Shown one piece after another: positions 1 to 5,202 of a stretch of DNA of 5,202 nucleotides. Source of the DNA: Alphaproteobacteria bacterium (GTDB lineage Bacteria; Pseudomonadota; Alphaproteobacteria; Sneathiellales; Sneathiellaceae); assembly GCA_006226265.1 (NCBI GenBank), contig SBHH01000288.1:1-5202 (forward strand), written 5' to 3'. Position numbers and translations under genes: made by a program. Every line of letters begins with the position of its first letter. Positions within the stretch are counted from its first letter, which is position 1. Under the pieces are notes generated by a model. That model made no database searches, was not told where the DNA came from, and saw only the letters and a list, made by a program, of their open reading frames with translations.

Positions 1-1272
1 AAAGTCATGCATGAAATCGGCGGACGGCCGATGATCTCCCATCTTCTCGCGACCGTCGGCAGTCTTGATCCCGATCGGATCGTCGTCGTGACAGCCCCCG
101 GAATGGACGAGGTCCGCGCCGAAGTCGCCCCTGCCGAAATTGCCATACAGGAAGAGGCGCTTGGCACCGGACATGCGGTTGCGGCGGCCCTGCCGGCGCT
201 CGACGGTTTCATGGGCGATGTGCTGATCCTTTACGGCGATACGCCGCTGATCACGGCGGAGACACTAAAGAAAATGATCGAAAAGAGACGGGAGGGCGGA
301 AAGACTGCCGCCGTGGTCTTGGGCTTCGAACCCGAGGATGCGGCCGAATATGGCCGCCTTGTCACCGATAATGCGGGCAATCTTTCCGCTATCGTCGAAT
401 TTGCCGATGCGGATGCGGCAACGCGCGGCATCGGCCTCTGCAATTCCGGCGTCATGGCGATTGATGGTAGAGAGATTGCCGGCCTTATCAAGGCCATCGG
501 CAATGACAATGCCAAGGGCGAATATTACCTTACCGACCTTGTCGAAATTGCCGGGAAGAAAGGACTCATTTCCGGCGTCGTCAAGGGGGCGGAGGCCGAG
601 CTTCTCGGCGTCAACAGCCGTGCACAACTGGCCGAAGCCGAGAAAACCGCGCAAACTTTCTGGCGCGCAGCCGCCATGGCGGGCGGCGCGACGCTCATCG
701 ATCCCGATGCGGTCTGGTTCAGCCATGACACGAAACTGGAGCGCGATGTGGTGGTCGAGCCCGGCGTCTTCTTCGGCCCCGGCGTGATCGTGGGCGAGGG
801 GACGCGGATCAAGGCGAACAGCCATCTGGAAGGCTGCCATATCGGCAAGAACGCGCAGATCGGCCCCTTTGCCCGGCTCCGCCCCGGCGCCAATCTCGGT
901 GAGAAGGTAAAAATCGGCAATTTCGTCGAGGTCAAGAAGGCCGACATCGAAAAGGGCGCGAAAGTGAGCCATCTATCCTATATTGGCGATGCCCGCGTAG
1001 GCGCGGAGGCCAATATCGGTGCGGGCACCATTACCTGCAACTACGACGGTTTCGACAAGTTCAGGACGGATATCGGGGCGGGGGCCTTCATCGGCTCCAA
1101 CACCGCGCTGGTCGCGCCGGTCAAAATCGGCGATGGCGCCATCATCGGCGCTGGCAGCACCGTCACCCGCGATGTGCCCGCCGACGCGCTCGGCCTCGTC
1201 CGGGCGGAACAGACGGAGAAGGCGGGTTGGGCGAAACGCTTTCGCGACTTAAAGAAAAAAATAGCCAAGTAA
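1..1272 (+). CDS. glmU: Bifunctional GlmU: GlcN-1-P acetyltransferase / GlcNAc-1-P uridyltransferase, 5' partial
   Basis: This cytoplasmic enzyme acetylates glucosamine-1-phosphate with acetyl-CoA, then couples the product to UTP to give UDP-N-acetylglucosamine for peptidoglycan and LPS. The frame is open from base 1. The first residues (KVMHEIGGRPM) match the segment just after the nucleotide-binding loop, so about 24 N-terminal residues including the LAAGxGTRM motif lie outside the window. The ATG at 7 is internal, not the start. Counting that Met as 1, the uridyltransferase half shows EEALGTGHAV (49-58), YGDTPLI with the metal-binding Asp at 78, YGRLV (115-119), an NSGVM motif (146-150), GEYYLTD (171-177) and GVNSRAQL (201-208). 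A left-handed beta-helix of hexapeptide repeats follows (about 250-390). It includes the acetyltransferase residues FARLRPG (288-294), the catalytic His in SHLSY (His322), NIGAGTITCNYDG (336-348) and Lys351. The C-terminus EQTEKAGW is typical. The estimated full length of about 445-450 is normal. glmS follows 39 bases downstream, consistent with an operon. Confidence 0.97.
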   Translation, partial: KVMHEIGGRPMISHLLATVGSLDPDRIVVVTAPGMDEVRAEVAPAEIAIQEEALGTGHAVAAALPALDGFMGDVLILYGDTPLITAETLKKMIEKRREGGKTAAVVLGFEPEDAAEYGRLVTDNAGNLSAIVEFADADAATRGIGLCNSGVMAIDGREIAGLIKAIGNDNAKGEYYLTDLVEIAGKKGLISGVVKGAEAELLGVNSRAQLAEAEKTAQTFWRAAAMAGGATLIDPDAVWFSHDTKLERDVVVEPGVFFGPGVIVGEGTRIKANSHLEGCHIGKNAQIGPFARLRPGANLGEKVKIGNFVEVKKADIEKGAKVSHLSYIGDARVGAEANIGAGTITCNYDGFDKFRTDIGAGAFIGSNTALVAPVKIGDGAIIGAGSTVTRDVPADALGLVRAEQTEKAGWAKRFRDLKKKIAK

Positions 1273-1298
1273 CGGCATCATATTGTTTTGTAATAGAT

Positions 1299-1302
1299 AA
1301 GG
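1299..1302 (+). promoter_or_regulatory. Ribosome binding site of glmS
   Basis: A short AAGG core lies 9 bases upstream of the glmS ATG, inside the 39-base glmU-glmS spacer. It is a modest Shine-Dalgarno match. The start is fixed independently, because the Cys after the initiator Met must become the N-terminal catalytic residue. The spacer shows no terminator hairpin and no glmS ribozyme-like structure, so co-transcription with glmU is likely. Confidence 0.55.
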
Positions 1303-1311
1303 CAGAGTCTT

Positions 1312-3135
1312 ATGTGTGGGATTATCGGAGTTCTCGGCAAGCAAAATGTGGTGCCGTCGCTCATAGGCGGGCTGAAGCGTCTGGAATATCGCGGCTATGA
1401 CAGCGCCGGGATCGCCACCCTGACGGAAACCGGCATCGACCGCCGCCGGGCCGAAGGTAAGCTCGAAAACCTCGAAAGGGTGCTGGAAACGAACAGCCTG
1501 TCAGGCCTTGCCGGGATCGGCCATACCCGTTGGGCGACCCACGGGGTGCCGAACGAAACGAATGCCCATCCGCATATGACGCAGCGCCTCGCACTCGTCC
1601 ATAACGGCATTATCGAGAATTACCGGGAACTTGCGGGTGAGCTTTCGGCCAAGGGCTATACGTTCGAATCCGAGACCGATACGGAAATTGCCGCGCAGCT
1701 GGTCACAAGCTTCCTGGATGAGGGCAAATCGCCCGAGGACGCCATGCATGCGGCGCTTCAGAAGCTCCATGGCGCCTTTTCCATCGCGGTTATCTTCAAA
1801 GACAACGACAACCTGATGATCGGCGCCCGCCGGGGGGCGCCGCTCGCCGTTGGCTGGGGCAGCGGAGAGATGTTTTTGGGCTCGGACGCGCTCGCGCTCG
1901 CGCCGCTCACCTCCAAAATCTCCTATCTTGAGGAAGACGACTGGGCCGTCCTTACCCGCGACGGCGCGACCTTCTTCAACAAGGCCCATGAAAAGGTTTC
2001 CCGCGACATCAAGCAGACGCAGCTTTCGGGCGCGATGATCGGCAAGGGCAACCACCGCCATTTCATGATGAAGGAAATCGTCGAGCAGCCCGCCGTGATG
2101 GGAGAGACGCTGAATGCCTTCTTCAATCCGAAAAGCCGGACCATCACGCTTCCCGACCTGCCGTTCGACTGGAACGACCTGCCAAAAGTGACCATCGTTG
2201 CCTGCGGCACGTCCTTCTACGCGGCGATGATCGCGAAATACTGGTTCGAATCCATTGCCGATCTCAATGTCGAGGTGGATATCGCCTCCGAATTCCGCTA
2301 CCGGCAGATGCCGCTTAAGAAAGGCGGGCTCGCGCTTTTTATCTCCCAGTCGGGGGAGACGGCGGATACCCTTGCCGCGCTCCGCTACGCGAAGGAGCAG
2401 GGGCAGCATATCGCCTCCATCGTCAATGTGGAGGAAAGCTCCATGGGGCGGGATTCCGATTTCGTCTTCCATACCCAGGCAGGTCCGGAAATCGGTGTGG
2501 CCTCGACCAAGGCCTTCACCTGCCAGCTCGTGACGCTTGCCTGTATCGCCATCGATGCGGGCGTGAAGCGCGGCATCATCGATCATGAGGAGGAAGCAAG
2601 GCTCTGCCATGCCCTCGCGGAAGTGCCGGCGCGCGCGGCCGATGTTCTTGACAGCGATGAAGACATCCGCGATCTCGCCGAAGCAATTTTCGAGGCCCGC
2701 GACGTCCTCTATATCGGCCGCGGCACGGGCTACCCCATCGCCCTTGAAGGCGCGCTGAAGCTGAAGGAAATTTCCTATATTCATGCGGAAGGCTATGCGG
2801 CAGGCGAGTTAAAGCATGGGCCCATTGCGCTCATTGACGAATTGGTGCCCGTCATTGTGGTTGCGCCGAGCGATCCCTATTTCGACAAGACCGCCAGCAA
2901 CATGCAGGAGGTAATGGCGCGAAACGCCCGCGTGATCTTCCTTTCCGATGCCGCCGGGATTGCCCAGCTGGGCGGCCGGGCCATGGGCACGATTGAGCTT
3001 CCCGCCGTCGATCCCTTCGTTGCGCCAATCCTCTATGCCATTCCGGTGCAGATCCTCGCCTATCACGTGGCTGTCCTGAAAGGCACAGATGTGGATCAGC
3101 CCCGCAACCTCGCGAAATCCGTGACGGTCGAATAA
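1312..3135 (+). CDS. glmS: Glutamine--fructose-6-phosphate aminotransferase (isomerizing)
   Basis: GlmS converts fructose-6-phosphate and glutamine to glucosamine-6-phosphate and glutamate, the committed step of the hexosamine pathway. The 607 residues match the usual bacterial length of about 608. The N-terminal class II glutaminase domain (about 2-240) has the nucleophile Cys2, exposed after Met removal. It also has HTRWATHG (71-78), the oxyanion-hole pair in HNGIIENY (97-104) and SETDTE (120-125). Two SIS sugar-isomerase domains follow. The first (about 290-420) carries ACGTSFYAA (297-305), the phosphate-binding SQSGET (345-350) and EIGVASTKAFT (393-403). The second (about 455-597) carries ALEGALKLKEISYIHAE (477-493) and GELKHGP (498-504). 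By homology with E. coli GlmS, the isomerase catalytic residues are Lys483, Glu486, His502 and the C-terminal Lys602 in AKSVTVE. All key residues are present. It sits between glmU and an exported protein that starts one base after its stop. Confidence 0.99.
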   Translation: MCGIIGVLGKQNVVPSLIGGLKRLEYRGYDSAGIATLTETGIDRRRAEGKLENLERVLETNSLSGLAGIGHTRWATHGVPNETNAHPHMTQRLALVHNGIIENYRELAGELSAKGYTFESETDTEIAAQLVTSFLDEGKSPEDAMHAALQKLHGAFSIAVIFKDNDNLMIGARRGAPLAVGWGSGEMFLGSDALALAPLTSKISYLEEDDWAVLTRDGATFFNKAHEKVSRDIKQTQLSGAMIGKGNHRHFMMKEIVEQPAVMGETLNAFFNPKSRTITLPDLPFDWNDLPKVTIVACGTSFYAAMIAKYWFESIADLNVEVDIASEFRYRQMPLKKGGLALFISQSGETADTLAALRYAKEQGQHIASIVNVEESSMGRDSDFVFHTQAGPEIGVASTKAFTCQLVTLACIAIDAGVKRGIIDHEEEARLCHALAEVPARAADVLDSDEDIRDLAEAIFEARDVLYIGRGTGYPIALEGALKLKEISYIHAEGYAAGELKHGPIALIDELVPVIVVAPSDPYFDKTASNMQEVMARNARVIFLSDAAGIAQLGGRAMGTIELPAVDPFVAPILYAIPVQILAYHVAVLKGTDVDQPRNLAKSVTVE

Positions 3136-3136
3136 G

Positions 3137-4159
3137 ATGCGGGCGGCGAGAGGACTTCTTCCCGCCGTCCTTTTCTTGCTTGCCTGCCTTCAATCCGGAG
3201 GGGCATTCGCCAATGCCTGCAACGAGGCAGATGCCAAATATGCCGCTTTCTGGGACAATGCCTATGATCCGGAAGAAGCCCATGCCTTCGGGCTTCAAAT
3301 CCAGCAGATCCTTTTGGACAAGAACCTCTCCGGCCTTTTCGATCTGGTGGCGGGGGAGCTTGCAAACGGGCCTCGCAAACGGTTCGCCGCGACAAAGACC
3401 TTCGATCAGATGTTCGATCCGGCCTGGGTCAGGGCCGTTCTGACCGATCCGCCGCCCTGCCAGCCGGTCGGCTGGCGCGGTTTCATGCTGGGAAGCGGGC
3501 GCATCTGGTATCATCGGGATAAGGACGGCTGGCACCTCTTCTCGATCAACGGGGCGCTGCAGGAACCGGTGGAGATGGGCCTGCCCATCGGTTGGCGCGA
3601 GGATGGCGAGCTTCTCCCCTTCGAATGCTTCTATTACGACAATTTCGCGACCGATCGCTCCCGTGAATATGCAAAGCAACATGAAATCAGGGATTTCGAT
3701 GATTTTCTTGCCAATCCAGGAAAATATCTGGGGATGCCCATCCCGTTAAATGACAAGGTCTCGCCCGACTGGTGCCAGGATAACTATTGCAAGGATCACC
3801 GCCTTGATGAGACGATTGCGCTTTCCCACCGGCTTTCTGAATGCCGGACGACCTCTGTCGAGCTGACCGTGCTGGATCGTCTCATCTGGCGTGAGACGGG
3901 AGGGGTTTCCTATCAATATGAGGTGATCGGCAGGGTGCGCCCGGTGCAATGCGCACGCCTCGCGCCCCATCTCGATGCGACATGCAACGCCGCCTATCTT
4001 CTCGCCATCGGTGATTACAGCGGCGGCACCATCGGCTGGCTCATGCAATATACGATCTATGGCCTGTTCACCACAAAAGACGATACGCGCTACATCGCCC
4101 CGTTAAAAAGCTTCAACAACCGCAACGAAGCCCTTAATTTTACTGAGGATTTAAGATAA
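3137..4159 (+). CDS. Uncharacterised exported cysteine-rich protein, coupled to glmS
   Basis: I do not recognise a named family. The 340-residue product begins with a signal peptide: Arg2 and Arg5, a hydrophobic core at 7-18, and an AFA cleavage motif at 23-25. A weaker lipobox-like LLAC ends at Cys17, so a lipoprotein cannot be excluded. After the AFA site there are eight cysteines (28, 108, 164, 213, 218, 236, 272, 283). This even number suggests disulfide bonds and a periplasmic or outer location. The first half (about 28-145) has a short helical start, a KRFAATKTFDQMFDPAW segment and a GWRGFMLGSGRIWYHRDKDG stretch ending in SINGA. This is loosely reminiscent of small alpha+beta folds such as NTF2-like domains, but that is only an impression. 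The second half holds a C-x4-C pair (213/218) and further beta-rich sequence. The ATG is one base after the glmS stop and has no convincing Shine-Dalgarno of its own, so translational coupling to glmS is likely. Its role is unknown; position alone suggests a link to the envelope. Confidence 0.88.
   Translation: MRAARGLLPAVLFLLACLQSGGAFANACNEADAKYAAFWDNAYDPEEAHAFGLQIQQILLDKNLSGLFDLVAGELANGPRKRFAATKTFDQMFDPAWVRAVLTDPPPCQPVGWRGFMLGSGRIWYHRDKDGWHLFSINGALQEPVEMGLPIGWREDGELLPFECFYYDNFATDRSREYAKQHEIRDFDDFLANPGKYLGMPIPLNDKVSPDWCQDNYCKDHRLDETIALSHRLSECRTTSVELTVLDRLIWRETGGVSYQYEVIGRVRPVQCARLAPHLDATCNAAYLLAIGDYSGGTIGWLMQYTIYGLFTTKDDTRYIAPLKSFNNRNEALNFTEDLR
4105..4131 (-). terminator. Possible intrinsic terminator of the minus-strand pair, inside the end of the convergent gene
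   Basis: Read on the minus strand, GCTTC (4131-4127), a 12-base loop and GAAGC (4114-4110) form a short stem. It is followed at once by five T residues (4109-4105). Flanking bases can lengthen the stem with G-U and A-U pairs. It lies about 41 bases past the stop of the 182-residue gene and within the coding end of the convergent exported-protein gene. The five-pair core is weak, so this is a candidate only. Confidence 0.35.
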
Positions 4160-4171
4160 TCCGCGTTTCAC

Positions 4172-4720
4172 CTATTGGCATCCCGCAGGGGGCGTGGACT
4201 TGTGGCATTCGATAAATTTTGCAAAGCCGTCCAGCGCCTCATCCATCACACCTTCCTTGGTATGATCAGAAACGAAAAGAAGGGCGATGATAAATAGGAT
4301 CAGGCCGATAAGCGCCGTGGATATCCATGCCCGAACTCCGATAAGCAACCAGCTCGCGAACCTTCGGACAATTCCTCTCTCGGCCCCTACAAGCCTATTG
4401 AGATTATTTATATCTGTGCCAATCCGTTGAATTTCCGCCAGAAATTCATTTCGCGCCGTATTGAGTGTATTGCTTTGCACTTCAGAGAGGTATTTTTTCA
4501 GCGCGATATCGCCCGACGCCTTGAAAGCCGCAATCGCATCGCTGTCGCCGACGACGCCTTCCTGATAGGCTTTCAACTGGGCCCGGATTTCATCATCTGA
4601 TTTGCCGCTGGTTTTCAGCTTTTCGGCAAATTTCCGTTTCTCCGATTTATAGAAGAGATAGGCAAACTGCCCCGAAATATCTGTGTCATTCTCGACAAGT
4701 TTATCGTAAACCCATGCCAT
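4172..4720 (-). CDS. Uncharacterised single-pass membrane protein (182 aa)
   Basis: I cannot assign a function. The first 125 residues are polar and mostly helix-forming. They begin MAWVYDKLVEND, then have a DISGQFAYLFYKSEKRKF segment (14-31), a lysine/glutamate-rich stretch and a helical region about 74-112. A membrane segment spans about 133-150 and is preceded by basic residues (Arg119, Arg120, Arg130), so by the positive-inside rule the N-terminus is cytoplasmic. The short tail (151-182) would then face the periplasm, with Cys172 and Cys181 able to pair. The N-terminal pattern resembles, from memory, small proteins of unknown function in other proteobacteria; no search was possible. The ATG at 4720 is preceded by GGGGGA (4737-4732), 11 bases away. 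No earlier ATG, GTG or TTG lies in frame after the upstream TGA. It lies 48 bases downstream of the 57-residue gene and converges on the exported-protein gene with a 12-base gap. Base composition is visibly AT-richer than glmU-glmS. Confidence 0.85.
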   Translation of the reverse strand: MAWVYDKLVENDTDISGQFAYLFYKSEKRKFAEKLKTSGKSDDEIRAQLKAYQEGVVGDSDAIAAFKASGDIALKKYLSEVQSNTLNTARNEFLAEIQRIGTDINNLNRLVGAERGIVRRFASWLLIGVRAWISTALIGLILFIIALLFVSDHTKEGVMDEALDGFAKFIECHKSTPPAGCQ

Positions 4721-4768
4721 CAGATCAAGCGTCCCCCAACGCTTAGCCGAAACATTCCGTGCTTGCGA

Positions 4769-4942
4769 TCAGCCTTTTTTCTTGACCGCCACGGCATCAT
4801 TCGCGGTTTCCGCAGGCGGCCAATTGGTCACCCCTTCAACCTGGATATGCGGCATATCGCCAAATAGATTATAGTGCTTGAATTTTTCGATAATCGACTG
4901 GCGTTCTTTTTCCGTCAGGATAAGCGATTCCGTTTTCGACAT
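4769..4942 (-). CDS. Small uncharacterised protein (57 aa), first gene of the minus-strand pair
   Basis: The product is 57 residues and matches nothing I recognise. It starts MSKTESLILTEKERQSIIEK, which reads as a charged amphipathic helix (about 9-24). A FGDMPHIQVEG segment and a Trp-Pro-Pro motif (41-43) follow, and it ends in a basic KKKG tail. It has no signal peptide or membrane segment, so a cytoplasmic protein is expected. Support for it being real comes from a strong Shine-Dalgarno GAGGA directly upstream, a promoter candidate further upstream in AT-rich sequence, coding-like codon choice, and a same-strand partner 48 bases downstream. It might be a small regulator or partner of the membrane protein, but that is inference. 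An A6 run precedes its last codons, and its TGA stop is in frame with the downstream gene. Confidence 0.72.
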   Translation of the reverse strand: MSKTESLILTEKERQSIIEKFKHYNLFGDMPHIQVEGVTNWPPAETANDAVAVKKKG

Positions 4943-4946
4943 ATCT

Positions 4947-4951
4947 TCCTC
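4947..4951 (-). promoter_or_regulatory. Ribosome binding site of the 57-residue gene
   Basis: On the minus strand GAGGA lies four bases upstream of the ATG at 4942 (GAGGAAGATATG). It is a strong Shine-Dalgarno match with slightly short spacing. It is the main reason for calling this short gene and for choosing its start. Confidence 0.65.
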
Positions 4952-4994
4952 ACGATCACGAACAATTGGACATTTTGTACAATAAATTATCCAT

Positions 4995-5024
4995 TCTATA
5001 CATCAAAAAATGAGACTTTGTTAA
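4995..5024 (-). promoter_or_regulatory. Candidate sigma-70-type promoter of the minus-strand pair
   Basis: On the minus strand TTAACA (5024-5019; five of six to TTGACA) and TATAGA (5000-4995; four of six to TATAAT) are separated by 18 bases, in a clearly AT-rich stretch. Transcription would start near 4988, leaving a leader of about 45 bases. Between the -10 and the ribosome binding site lies an 8-base palindrome TTGTACAA (4975-4982), a possible operator half-site or chance. No other function is seen in 4943-5067 apart from the T tract (5056-5060) after the 5068-5120 hairpin. Confidence 0.4.
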
Positions 5025-5055
5025 AATGCGGCTTCACTATGTCACGGATATGGGG

Positions 5056-5120
5056 AAAAAGCCCGGCAGTTTCAATGGAAACGGCGGCAATGCAAGGTTT
5101 CCGCCGTTATCCATTAAACT
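5056..5120 (-). terminator. Long imperfect hairpin with downstream T run after the right-edge gene
   Basis: Arms 5068-5087 and 5101-5120 pair over 19 base pairs with only two single-base bulges (5073 and 5109), around a 13-base loop (5088-5100). The inner 8 pairs are AACGGCGG/CCGCCGTT. The hairpin begins directly after the stop codon of the minus-strand gene that ends at 5121. Read in that direction it is followed by GCCGGGC and then TTTTT (5060-5056). The T run is 7 bases from the stem, so it is not a textbook intrinsic terminator. It could equally be a 3'-end stabilising hairpin or a copy of a dispersed palindromic repeat. Confidence 0.5.
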
Positions 5121-5202
5121 CTACTCCGCCGCCTCGCGGGCGACACTGAGGCCTTCACGCTCAATATCAGTGATATAATCGCGCGTGAGGGGTACGGCGT
5201 CG
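5121..5202 (-). CDS. C-terminal end of an unidentified minus-strand gene
   Basis: The minus-strand frame is open from the window edge to a TAG at 5123-5121, giving 26 residues. It includes PLTRDYITDIEREG and ends in SVAREAAE. Codon choice and the charged, helix-like sequence look like a genuine protein end, and a strong hairpin begins right after the stop. Too little is present to name the product. The gap to the next minus-strand gene (178 bases, with its own promoter candidate and the hairpin) suggests a separate transcription unit. Confidence 0.62.
   Translation of the reverse strand, partial: DAVPLTRDYITDIEREGLSVAREAAE

Noticed and set aside
7..9. ATG at 7 as the glmU start
   Set aside because: The frame is open upstream to base 1, and the residues there align inside the conserved N-terminal region, so the true start is outside the window.
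265..972. Minus-strand open frame (235 codons) opposite glmU
   Set aside because: It is a shadow of glmU, which matches its family across the whole length.
1273..1311. Possible glmS ribozyme or riboswitch in front of glmS
   Set aside because: The spacer is only 39 bases and shows no stable structure. The glmS ribozyme is known from Gram-positive bacteria and is far longer.
1501..2784. Long minus-strand open frame (427 codons) opposite glmS
   Set aside because: It lies wholly antisense to an unmistakable glmS with every catalytic motif intact. Its translation has no recognisable domain, and long antisense frames are common opposite GC-rich genes.
2852..3682. Minus-strand open frame (276 codons) opposite the end of glmS and the exported-protein gene
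   Set aside because: It spans two plus-strand genes, and its product is rich in Arg, Pro and Gly as expected of a shadow frame. The plus-strand reading has a clear signal peptide.
5061..5067. GCCCGGC as the arm of a second hairpin
   Set aside because: No complementary partner of useful length lies nearby; it is only a near-palindrome between the hairpin and the T run.
4874..5149. Plus-strand open frame of 91 codons starting at a GTG
   Set aside because: It overlaps the well-supported 57-aa gene, the promoter region, the hairpin and the end of the right-edge gene. It has no Shine-Dalgarno, and its composition follows the AT-rich spacer.

Overview
The window looks like chromosomal DNA of an alphaproteobacterium. 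The evidence is the GlmU and GlmS sequence flavour, the adjacent glmU-glmS order, and the GC-rich codon use of the plus-strand genes. The order or genus cannot be settled from the sequence.

Layout: positions 1-1272 hold glmU, cut at its 5' end by the window edge. It is followed after 39 bases by a complete glmS (1312-3135). One base after the glmS stop begins a 340-residue exported protein of unknown function (3137-4159), apparently in the same transcription unit. After a 12-base convergent gap, the minus strand carries a two-gene unit that reads leftward: a 57-residue soluble protein (4942-4769), then a 182-residue protein with one membrane segment (4720-4172). A sigma-70-like promoter candidate lies upstream of this pair in an AT-rich stretch (about 4961-5035). 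At the right edge, the last 26 codons of another minus-strand gene end at 5121, followed immediately by a long imperfect hairpin (5068-5120).

How the genes fit together: GlmS makes glucosamine-6-phosphate, and GlmU makes UDP-N-acetylglucosamine from glucosamine-1-phosphate. Together they feed peptidoglycan and lipopolysaccharide synthesis; the mutase GlmM that joins the two steps is not in the window. The exported third gene may be tied to envelope biology by its position, but its function is unknown. The minus-strand pair is AT-richer in composition and gives no recognised function; it is the most likely accessory piece here.

I found no tRNA, rRNA, CRISPR array, insertion sequence or recognisable defence or secretion system. 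The most unusual items are the two-gene membrane module, the glmS-coupled cysteine-rich secreted protein and the 19-bp hairpin.
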